This document shows, in pieces, positions 35,118 to 45,832 of a stretch of 64,000 nt of DNA. Position numbers and translations under genes: made by a program. This DNA is from Lunularia cruciata. Lineage: Eukaryota; Streptophyta; Marchantiopsida; Lunulariales; Lunulariaceae. Location of the stretch: positions 38,073,001-38,137,000 of the forward strand of contig OX419755.1 in assembly GCA_948567375.1 (NCBI GenBank). The letters run 5' to 3'. The notes under the pieces were generated by a model. The model worked only from the letters and a program-made list of their open reading frames with translations, was not told the DNA's origin and did no database searches. The number at the start of each line of letters is the position of its first letter. Positions within the stretch are counted from its first letter, which is position 1.

Positions 35118-35513
35118 CTAATCAAAAATTTCTACCTTGGTGTTGTACTTGAATTTGGCGTCGGGTCCAATCAAATTGAACCTATGACGTTCAAGCCAAG
35201 GTAGACCCAAAATGATATCATAATGTAGAGGTGCCACTACAAACCTCAAACACTCTAAATACTCCTTCCCAATCTTGAAGGTAACAAGATGTGAGGTGCG
35301 GAATGCAAAACCCTTTCTACCATCCGCCATCATCAAACTACTTCCAATCAATGGCTTGATAGGAATACCCAATTCCTTTGCTACTTGCATAGACATGCAA
35401 TTCTTTGAATTTCTTGAATCAACCAAAATCCTACAACCTCGATTAGATATCATACCTTGCAAGTGAAGCAAACTTGCATAGGTCGAGCCTTCAATCCCAT
35501 TGGATCTAATCAA
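35118..35513 (-). pseudogene. E3 aspartic protease
   Basis: This is a 131-codon open block with ILVDSRNSKNCMS at the active-site position (normally D-S/T-G, here DSR), then IILGLPWL, the conserved second protease motif. It matches 41536-41814 of E2. It is probably inactive because of the Gly-to-Arg change. Confidence 0.75.
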
Positions 35514-35542
35514 GCTCCTAGTAAGCGGCTCAAAATCTCATA

Positions 35543-36470
35543 CTAGGATTCCTTGTTTCCTTGATCATTCTGATCCATGATCTCCACTTGGGCAACTTGT
35601 CGAGGTCGTCCATTCTTGAGTGAACATTCAGCAATGTGATGCCCTAATTGGTGACAATAAAAACAACCACCATTTTTTTGTAGTTTCTCTCTATTTGCTA
35701 TGCCAAGTGGTCTTCGTTGAATGACATCAATCTCCATGGGTGTTGGATTCTCCACTTGTGTGTAGTGTATTGGTAGGCTATGTGGAGGTCGAGGTCGAGA
35801 TCAAGTTGTTGCCACCAAGGAATCAAAATGTTTGGCCAACCGCATGGCTTCCTCCAAGTGTTGTGGCTCTTGCATGGTTACCTCTAATTTGGTTCTCTCC
35901 TTCAAGCCCCTCACAAATAGATCCAGAGCTTCACCTTCCTATATATCTAGAATTTGCATGATGATATTTTGGAACTGCGTGATGTAACTTCTTACAGAGC
36001 CAATCTGTTTCAACTCTGCCAACTTATCCCGTGCAGCTTGTGTAGCATTTATAGCTTGGAACCAACTAATTATTGCACTCTTGAATTTTGCCCAGGTCAA
36101 GATTGGTGCAACAATTTGTCGTTCCGCTCTCTCCACTTGGAATCTCCACCATAGCTTTGCTACTCCATCCAACTGGCTAAAAGCCAAGAGAATTTGTTTT
36201 CGCTCATCTTGAAGATTAGTAGCTTCAAAATAACATTCACAATCAAACACAAAATTCTCCACTACACCCAAAAGATTCTTGTCTTCAAATACCTTGGGTT
36301 TAGGGAATCTGATCCAATCTTCTCCTTCTCGAATTGGTACTTTCTCCACCTGCTCTTGTCTTTGAAGATCTCGTTCATCCAATAATCGAGTAAGGTGCTC
36401 AATTTGTTGCTGCATAGCAAGGATAACATCGGGTATTGCCGCCGTGGTTGCTACTCTATCACACCACTCC
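35543..36470 (-). pseudogene. E3 gag with CCHC zinc knuckle
   Basis: 36415-35939 encodes the capsid part (DWIRFPKPKVFEDKN, FDCECYFEA, VAKLWWRF, AKFKSAI). 35755-35543 encodes the nucleocapsid with CFYCHQLGHHIAEC, a standard C-x2-C-x4-H-x4-C knuckle. The presumed start codon, ATG in E0, is ACG here. Stops separate the two blocks. Confidence 0.85.
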
Positions 36471-36702
36471 CAATCTATCTAATTTATTAACACATAGAAA
36501 CAATACATCCACCGTTCTCCATAAGTTAGAACCGGAAGCACCAAGGGTTACTCAGATATGGTGATCATATGTAGAAAATCTTGTCCAAAGTGTGAGGTGA
36601 TGAATTGTGTGAAACGATGTTTGGGTAGTATTTGGACGCAAAAATCCCAATGGTTTGGTGGAAGTGGATTTGGTAGTCTATAAATTCCATCCATCCCATT
36701 CC

Positions 36703-36755
36703 TACTCTGATACCAATGTAAAGGACCAAATTCGAAGAGAGAAATAGGAGAATGG
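36703..36755 (-). mobile_element. Primer-binding site and outer 39 bp of the E3 5' LTR
   Basis: The minus-strand primer site TGGTATCAGAGTAGG lies at 36715-36701 next to the LTR start at 36717. The LTR is interrupted after AATGG (36751-36755) by E4 and continues at 40541. Confidence 0.85.
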
Positions 36756-39700
36756 TGTGGTGCCCACATTTTTTGTTTTTTTTCAGAATAAAGGAGAAGA
36801 AGTGTATAGAGAAGTCAGATTGTGCCTGTATGGCCAAAGAAGACAAAGAAAAGAGTCGTCGGGATGAAACCCGAAGTAAAGTGACTTTGGGTCATAAGGC
36901 AAAGTATTCGGAAATGCCTTGTCAGCATACAACCCGAAGTAAATTGTCTTCAGATCGAGGGGAGCTCAACCCGAGGCAAAGACAGTCTAACAACCTTTTG
37001 TCAGGGCAAGAAATTCAAGAAGGGGCCGTTTGAAAACTGGCGGCTCATACACACGAAGGTTGATTGACAATGACAGGTGCATGTTGGAGGTATGATTTCT
37101 TGGTAGGAACTCAAAGTGATGGAAGACAAAGAAGCGCAACTCTATAAAAATCAAAACTGCAACGACAAAATGTCGAGTAATTTTCCTTCGCCATTGAGGA
37201 GTCATCTTGCAGGTGATCGGGGAAAGGGAAATAGAGTTGGCCTCATGTTAGTGCGCAAGGGAGAAGTCGCGAGAGTGAAATCAAGAGAAAGTGAGAAAGT
37301 AGAAGAGATGGGAGGAGGGAAGAAGAACTCCAAATTCGCAGTGAGAAATCATGCGATTCGGAGGTTAGATGTGATAGCGAGGATTAAAGTCTTGAGCCGA
37401 CTTTGGATCACATTTTTGGCATGGAATTGGAACGTGAGTTTTCCAAGATTCATGACAGAAATCATCGAGAGTAAGTGTCTTGATGGACCCGAGGAAGAAG
37501 AGAAGAGAGGAAATCCGGCTCGCTGGATAGAGTTGGATTGGAGACTCGTACTTGGGAAGGAGGCAGGCTTGGAGCAGGGAGCCACGTTCTTGGGGAAAGG
37601 AGAGATAGCTCAGGAGACACAGGAGGTGAGAGATGCCTTCTCATCAAAAAGAACAAAGAATGGGTACAAAGTTGAGAGTTACAAGGATCCAATGAAGAGA
37701 GGGATCGTGAGTGCTCTCATGGCAATCTTGAAGCCGGAGAGAACGACTTATGTGATGAAACACCAAGCGGTGTTCTTCCATAAGTTGTTTGCAGGAGAAC
37801 CTATCAATTGGGCAAGGTGTTTTCACGGGAGAACGAGGCAGATGGTGTGGAATTTGCGGGATAAGTCGCCTCCACACTACATTGTGCCGTTTGCAGCACA
37901 CTTCTACCTTGGGCTCAATTTACTGAACTTGGCGGAGCGGACTCGGATAGTGTCACACTTCCATCCTGATGTGCAAAAGGAGGTCGATGTTGAGGAGCAG
38001 CAATACATACTCCAAATCCGGAGCACGGATGACTACTACGCGAAGACAGGGAAGAACGTGGAGGTCATAGTGAGTACCCCGACAAAGAAGAGGAGTCGGC
38101 AAGGAGAAGCCAAAGACAGCAAAAAACCTCGGAAGATGCAGAGAAGTAACCTGAGGCAAAGTATGGTGGTAATTGAGTCGGAAGATGAAGACTCAGAAGG
38201 CAAGGCCAAGCTGAAGACGGAAGACTTGGAACATGAGGAGGAACCTGAGCTTACATTGTAGAGTGGAGATACAAGCAGTGACAGTGAAGAAGGAGGAGAG
38301 ATGACATCGGTGCCAACGGCTAATGAAGAAGAAGAAGAAGTGCAAGCCAAGTTGGAGGCCAAAGACAACTCGCCGTTGGAAGACGAAGTCCCGGTGCCCA
38401 AGGAAAGGAAGATCACAGTGCAGCGAGGGGTTCGCTCGAGACGTAAGGTGAAGTGTGAAGCGGGGCCGAGTAAAGTGAAGGAAGAGGCAAGAGAAAGCTC
38501 CGGAAGCAAAGCGTCAATCCCGATACGAAGACTCCAGAGAAGAAGGCGAGTATCAGGAGAACACGAGGAGAGAAGAGAGACCACTCCGCGGGATGAGGTA
38601 GTGGCCAGTGATGGAGTGGAGTACCTGCAAGAGATAGTGTGCCCATTGTTGGTGAAGTTGGAGTACAAGAAGAAGGAGATGCAGTCGACTTGTCCAGAGG
38701 TAAAGACTGTATTGCAGGTAGTAGCGAAATTAGAAGAAGAGAACTCGAAGTTGAAGAGAGGTATAACCCGAGGTGAGGAGGAGAGAGAATTACTACGAGC
38801 GGAGGCAGTAGAGAGAAGTCAAGTAATTGAAGACCTAAAGAGGGAAGTGAGCTATCGAGAGGATCTTGCGAGGAAGAGTGACATAGCAAGAGAGAGATAG
38901 GTAGTTGAACACAAAATCTTGAAGCAGCAGTTTGCTGATTCAAGAGTAGAACTTATCCATGCTATGGCGAGGGTAGCAGCGAAGGATCAAGAGCTCGATA
39001 GAGTGATGGAGAGTATGGAGGAGAAGAAGCAACTCTGGCAAAGAGAGTTGGCTGCGCGGTATAGAGAAGAAGAGAGATTATGAGAGTTACTTTGTAATCA
39101 GGAAGAGAAAGTTGTACAGAAGGAGAAGGAGAAGGAGATGGTGAAAGCCGAGTTCGAGGCAGAGTTGGCGATGTACCGAGAGGAGCTTGCAGATCGGGAA
39201 CAAGAAAGGAAGACAAGATTGGAGCCATTAAAGGAGATAGTCTTCAGGGTGAACGCAATGTTAAGTATAGAAGCCATCGTTCGAATTGAAGAAGCACGTT
39301 TGCACGAGTTAAAGTTGTTGGTGCAGGAGACAAGGCAAAGACAAGCGAAAGACACCAAGATGAATGACTTGTTGATCAAATTAAGAACTTGTGTAGATAG
39401 AAAGGTTTTAGAGGTAGAGGATAACATTTCAATTAGATTAGACTTAGTGAAAGTAGAGCTAGAAAAACTTTGGAAGGATGTTAGAGCAAAACCCGAAGTA
39501 GATAACATAGGAGTCCAAATGTCTTCGAAGTTGCCATCATAGACATTAGCAAAGAGTGGGTCGGGAGATAAGGACTTAGATAGATTACCCACTAGTGCAA
39601 TTTCAGATCAGGAAAGAGAATTGTTGGATCTGGTAGAAGAAGTAGATGATCTGAAACCCGAGGAAAAAGTGATAGGAAGTAAAATTACTTTGGGTTCAAG

Positions 39701-40535
39701 TTTGAAAGCCAAAGAAGAAGTAGACATCGGATTGGATTAGTAACCAATTTGAGATTTGAGGAGGTAGATATGAAGAGGTGCATTGTCATTTTGGATCTGC
39801 AGGTTAGAACAGTTGTTGTAGAACAGTATAGTTGTTAGAACTGTCGATTGCTTCACTACTTAAGAGTGGCATTCAGAGTCAAATGTTGTTTAGTGCTCAT
39901 TATTTCTGAGAATAGATAAAGCAAAGTGTTGTGAAGCAGTGCTCGTTGCTTGAGCTTGATTCCGAGTATCAACATTGTACTTGTGTTTGTGAGTGTGTGA
40001 AGAATTTTGAAGTGCAAGTCAGAGTGCTTGTTGGATGTTGGATTCCACGGCCTTGATCTTCATTCTGTGTGTTTGATCATGAGTGAAGTGCAATCAAAGC
40101 AATGCCTTGACAGATCTGAGAGGAATTGTAGTGTTGGTAGTATTATGCATTTGTGAGTGTAGTGCGAGGTTGATGTGAAGCAATTTCGATAGAGGAAGTT
40201 GTGCCTTCAGTGGAGGGGTGGAACACAATTTTGAGGCAAAGTCGTTTTGCAGTGAAGTGCCATTTTTGGGAGAGCCTGAATCATTACAATCAAGATTGTT
40301 TGGAAAGAATTGAAGGATTTGTGATTAAGGAGTGTGAATTCATGACAAGACTGCGAGTCAGTCCTTGTTACTCTCTTCTGGGTGTGGTTTCTACCTGAGA
40401 GATTAAAGACACAACCAAGAAGAACTACATTGTTACTGTTTGACTTTGTATTTGACCAATTCTGACTTGTATCTCTACGGGAACGAACTTTACTTACCCG
40501 ATTACCGCAAAAGTGATATTTGCCGGGTTGTCACA
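36756..40535 (+). mobile_element. E4 element copy A (3780 bp)
   Basis: It starts TGTGGTGCCCACA and ends GGGTTGTCACA, with a perfect AATGG duplication at 36751-36755 and 40536-40540. Removing it restores an LTR sequence that matches all sister LTRs. It has a 360-bp leader, one long plus-strand frame (37116-39740) and a 795-bp 3' region. I see no terminal direct repeats, no primer site or purine tract, and no RT, RNase H, integrase or DDE transposase motifs. The ends and the 5-bp duplication fit retroviral-type integration, so a giant solo LTR that encloses a gene is an alternative to a stand-alone non-autonomous element. Confidence 0.88.
37116..39740 (+). pseudogene. E4 protein gene, copy A: 874-codon frame with 4 premature stops
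   Basis: One frame runs without indels from ATG 37116 to TAG 39738, interrupted only by TAG 38259, TAG 38898, TGA 39081 and TAG 39540. At 38259, 38898 and 39081 copy B has glutamine codons, so all three fit C-to-T change. Residues about 70-310 look globular and tryptophan-rich (AVFFHKLFAGEPINWARCF, TRQMVWNLRDKSPPHYIVPF). Residues 325-350 are basic and nuclear-signal-like (KKRSRQGEAKDSKKPRK). Residues 355-440 are acidic. Residues about 480-800 are Glu/Lys/Arg-rich with heptad character and should form long coiled coils. The N-terminal half faintly recalls the 'putative plant transposon protein' type of domain. I do not claim a function. Confidence 0.75.
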
Positions 40536-40540
40536 AATGG

Positions 40541-40915
40541 AAACTCACATTGGGACACTTGAATGAGGGAAAATTCCAAATGCCTAGCATGAGCTTTGGC
40601 TTTGGTATTTATAGGTAGCATACAAGGCCCTTGAGAAGCTTCCTCAAGCCGCTTTCTTAGAGTGCAAGCCAAGTTAACTAAGAAGCTTCTCAAGAAGCTT
40701 CCTTCTAGAAGCCGCCTACTTGGCATGCAAACTAAGCTAGTTGGAAGCTTCTAAATGCTTCCTTCTAGAAGCTACTTACTTGAGGTGCAAGCTCAGCTAG
40801 CCGGAAAGCTTCCCAAGAAGCTTCTTAGATACTTTTGGAATATTCTAGGCTAATTTGTCTTATGTTCTACTTCGTAAGCCCGACTAACTTTGTCTCTAAA
40901 CTCCATATTCTTATA
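40541..40915 (-). mobile_element. Remainder of the E3 5' LTR
   Basis: It starts with AAACTCACATTGGGACAC exactly where the LTR was cut by E4 and ends TTCTTATA before the CAAGG duplication. One of the GAAnnTTC units is mutated (GAAgcTTCtaAATgcTTC). Confidence 0.85.
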
Positions 40916-41535
40916 CAAGGGATATGTATTCTTCACGGTTTGGTTCTTGAGCCAACGGTAATCAATACAAAAACAAAGTCCTCCATCCTTCTTTAGAACA
41001 AATCGTACCGGTGCTCCCCAAAGAGAGATACTATGTCGTATGAAGTCCTTCTCCAACAACTCTATAAGTGTTGTTTGCAACTCCTCCAATTCCTTTGGTG
41101 AGAGCCGATAGATTGGTCTACTCACTAGAGTACTCCTTGGCAATAACTTGATCTTGAAAGGCATACCTCAATTGGAGGGTAATCCCTTCGGCAGATCATC
41201 TGGAAACACGTCCGCAAACTCTTGAACTATCCGATCATCCATTGCTTTATGAGGCCCTTGGTCTCCTTTAGATTGTTCTTGTGTAATCAACCTGATCCAC
41301 ATCGCAAATATAGATTCATCTTCCTCCAAAGCTTGCTCTATGGCTGCTTTACTAACCAACTTCCCTTTTAGGGACTCGTCTCTCTTCCAAGCTTGCTCCA
41401 TGGTTGCCTTCCAAGCAAAATTCCCATCTTGGGACTCCACTTCCTTCAAGGTTTTCTCTATGGCTACCTTATTGACAAACTTCCCATCTTGGGACTTACT
41501 ATTCTTAGGTGTCTTACTCAGAGGTGCCAGACAAC
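40916..41535 (-). pseudogene. E2 RT N-terminus and 60-bp linker repeats (3 units)
   Basis: 41164-40921 encodes [23 protein letters not shown] and [20 protein letters not shown], the start of RT. 41331-41500 has three 60-bp units as in E3. The block joins in sequence to 31526 across the E3 insertion. Confidence 0.8.
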
Positions 41536-43118
41536 CTAATCGGAAATTTCTACCTTGGTGTTGTACTTGAATTTGGCATCGGGTCCAATCAAATTGAACC
41601 TTATGACGTCAAGCCAAGGTAGACCCAAAATGATATCATAATGTAGAGGTGCCACTACAAACCTCATACACTCTAAATACTCCTTCCCAATCTTGAAGGT
41701 AACAGGATGCAAGGTGTGGAATGCAAAACCCTTTCTACCATCCGCCATCATCAAACTACTTCCAATCAATGGCTTGATAGGAATACCCAATTCCTTTGCT
41801 ACTTGCATAGACATGCAATTCTATGAACTTCCAGAATCAACTAAACCTTGCAACCCCGCTTAGATATCATACCTTGCAAGTGAAGCAAACTTGCATAGGT
41901 TGAGCCTTCAATCCCATTGGAACTAATCAAGCTCCTAATAGGTGGCTCAAAATCTCCTTTTGGGATTCCTCATTTCCTTGATCATTCTGTTCTACAAACT
42001 CCATCTGGGCAACTTGTCAAGGTTGCACATTCCTAAGTGGCCATTCAATAATGCAATGTCCAACTTGGCAATAATAAAAACAACCTCCATTTTGTTGCAA
42101 TCTTTCTCTATCTGTTGTACCAAGTGGTCTCCGTTGGATAGTATCAATCTCCATTGGTGCCGATTCCTCCACTCGTGCATAGTGTACTAGTAGGCCTTGT
42201 GTAGGTTGAGGTTGAGACCAAGTTGTCGCCACCAAGGAATCAAAGCGCTCAAACAATTGCATGGCTTCTTCTATGTTTTGTGGTTCCCGTATGGACATCT
42301 CCAGTTTGGTTTGTGATTTCAATCCTCGCACAAATCAATCTAGAACTTCACCTTCTTGTAGATCTAGAATCTACATGATGATGTTCTGAAATTGTGTGAT
42401 GTAGCTCCTTATTGAGCCAACTTGCTTCAACTCTACCAATTTATCTTGTGCGGCTCAAGTGGTATTTATAGTTTGAAACCGACCCAATATTGCATCCTTG
42501 AATTCTACCCATGTCAAAATTGGTGCAATAATCTATCATTCTGCTCGCTCCACTTGGAATTGCCACCAAAGTTTTGCTACACTATCTAGTTGGCTAGAGG
42601 CCAAGAGAATCTGTATCTATTCATCTTGAAAATTGGTGGCTTCAAAGTAACGTTTGCAGTCAAACAAAAAATTCTCTACTATACACGAAAGATTCTTGCC
42701 TTCAAACACCTTGGGTTTTGGAAATCAAATGCCATCTTCTCCATCTCAAATTGACGCTCTCTCTATATGTTCTTGTTCATTCAACAATCGAGTAAGGTGC
42801 TCAATTGTTTGCTACATCGCAAGGATAACATCTGGTATTGCGGCCATAACTACTACTCTATCCCACTACTCCCAATTTATCTAATTGATTAGCACATAGA
42901 TGCAACATGTCTACCGTTCTCCATAAGTTACAACCGAAACTATCAAGGGTTTCTTAGACACGGTGATCATATGTAGAAAATATTGCCCAAAGCGCAAGAT
43001 GATGAATTGTGTGAAATAATGCTTGGGTAATATTTGGATATGAAAATCCCAATGGTTTGGCGGAAGTGGATTCAGTGGTCTATAAATTCCATCCATCCTA
43101 TTCTTGCTATGATACCAA
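41536..43118 (-). pseudogene. E2 protease, gag and leader
   Basis: Protease-like sequence ends with IILGLPWL at 41650-41620. Gag lies at 42017-42880 with the knuckle CFYYCQVGHCIIEW, in which two cysteines are lost. The leader with primer-binding complement (TGGTATCATAGC on the minus strand) is at 43117-43106. The region is broken by several stops. Confidence 0.75.
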
Positions 43119-43526
43119 TGCAAAAGACCAAGATTGAGGAGAGAAATAAGAGAATGGAAACTCACATTGGGACACTTGAATGAAGGAATACTTCAAATGC
43201 CTAGCATGAGCTTTGACTTTGGTATTTAAGGTAGCATACAAAGCCCTTGAGAAGCTTCTCAAGAAGTTTCTCCAAGTCACTTTCTTAGAGTGCAAGCCAA
43301 GTTAACTAGGAAGCTTCTCAAGAAGCTGCCTTCTTGGCGTGCAAACTAAGCTAGTTGGAAGCTTCTAGAAGCTTCCTTAAGCTTCCTTCTAGAAGCTACC
43401 TACTTGGAGCACAAGTTAACTAGTTGGGAAGCTTCCTAGATGCTTCTAGAATATTCTAGGCTAATTTGGCTTATTCTCTACTTTGTTAGCCTTACTAACT
43501 ACGTTGCTAAACTCCATATTGTTACA
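43119..43526 (-). mobile_element. 5' LTR of E2 with four-unit heat-shock-like array
   Basis: The LTR starts TGCAAAAGACC (T-to-C decay) and ends TTGTTACA. At 43358-43375 GAAgcTTCtaGAAgcTTC is perfect over four alternating units. The TATA region near 43225 is mutated to TATTTAAG. Confidence 0.85.
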
Positions 43527-44520
43527 TCCAATGTCCTTCTCCATTGCGAGAAGTTGACTAACACCTAACACCCGACTAACAAACATAGAAATGTCTCATC
43601 TCTTTATTATTGCAACCACATGAAATAACTTGATAAAACCACTAGAAAGATCATTTACCTAAAAGCAATCTCTAAGGTGCTCATATACCATCCCTAACAA
43701 GCCTCTTGAGGAAAGGCGAGGGGAGGTCCATAATGTGCTTAAGCAAAAAATGACTTATCAAGACATAAAGGGTGCTCAGGCTTATAATCTAAGATCTCTA
43801 GTGGTAATCTATCTCATGCCAAAGGATATACTGAGTGTAGGGAAAAGATAGTCTCATGAGTAGGACTAGCCATAGAAAAAGGGTGTAGCGCTTGGGCGGC
43901 TCTACTAAACTCTTCCAACTGACCTAATGTATTATATCATTGTAATCAAATGGACTCCTTGGTATCCTATGGCAAAACCTATGTCCTAAAACATGCAACC
44001 CTAACATACTCCTCTTGAAGGGCTGCCTAATCTCCCGCTCGGAATCGATAAAATCTAGCAATCAATTCTCTATACCCTGCACGTCCTCCTCTAGCATAAC
44101 AAAGATACCATTGAGGGAGTAAGAGGAATAAGAACCATGCTAACTTATCCAAGGAATAGACAAAAAGCTTGTCTAGCCTCATCATGGAGTGTGGGGGTAG
44201 CCTATGGAATAGATGTGGACATGGAAAACTAATCTCAAATAACTCCAAAATGCAACCCGTTTACGGAGTTAACTATTCTCACAACTCAATTGGTATCCCT
44301 GGAACAGTTAACGAAGGGATGGAAGAAGCATATGTAATCCTGAGTATCACTCGCCTCACGTGACCATCCCAAGTGATCCAATCATAATCCTTGTACGTCC
44401 TTCCCACATAGGTATTTACACATCGCGACTTAAAGTTCAAAACTAATCTAAACTTAAAAGGAAAAAGAGATTGAGACCCATGACACAAAGGGCCCGCTCA
44501 AGTGTACCAAACTTGAACTC
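43527..44520 (-). mobile_element. LINE copy 1, 5' part
   Basis: 43527-44100 matches 63453-64000 of copy 2 in order. On the minus strand 44105-44030 reads like RGGRAGYRELIARFYRFRAGD. The left end of the element is set by copy 2 only up to 44100; beyond that the boundary near 44520 is a guess from base composition. No N-terminal endonuclease or intact frame is seen. Confidence 0.6.
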
Positions 44521-45799
<1,279 letters not shown>

Positions 45800-45832
45800 G
45801 ACAACTGCGGCTCGGAAATTATCTAGTACCAA

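Larger units (their letters stand above)
31527..40915 (-). mobile_element. Chromovirus E3, nested in E2, with E4 copy A in its 5' LTR
   Basis: The flanks are the perfect duplication CAAGG (31522-31526 and 40916-40920). The 3' LTR is 31527-31911 and the 5' LTR is 36717-36755 plus 40541-40915. Both LTRs end TTATA instead of TTACA, so the change was present in the parent copy. The interior 31912-36716 carries gag, protease, RT-RNase H, integrase and chromodomain in the usual order. It is the best-preserved chromovirus in the window but still has frame breaks. Confidence 0.92.
28256..43526 (-). mobile_element. Chromovirus E2, containing E3 and a solo LTR
   Basis: The outer junctions are TCCAG|TG (28251-28257) and TTACA|TCCAA (43522-43531), a 5-bp duplication with one G-to-A change. 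The 5' LTR is 43119-43526. The 3' LTR keeps only its first 80 bp. Pol 3' parts lie at 28338-31526, and pol 5' parts plus gag at 40916-43110. E3 (31527-40915) splits the RT gene, and a 694-bp solo LTR lies in the RNase H-integrase region. Confidence 0.88.

Noticed and set aside
36756-40535. E4 as a Helitron or DNA transposon
   Set aside because: Helitrons leave no target duplication and have TC...CTRR ends. Terminal inverted repeats are minimal and no DDE transposase motif is seen. The TG...CA ends with 5-bp duplication favour integrase-type insertion.
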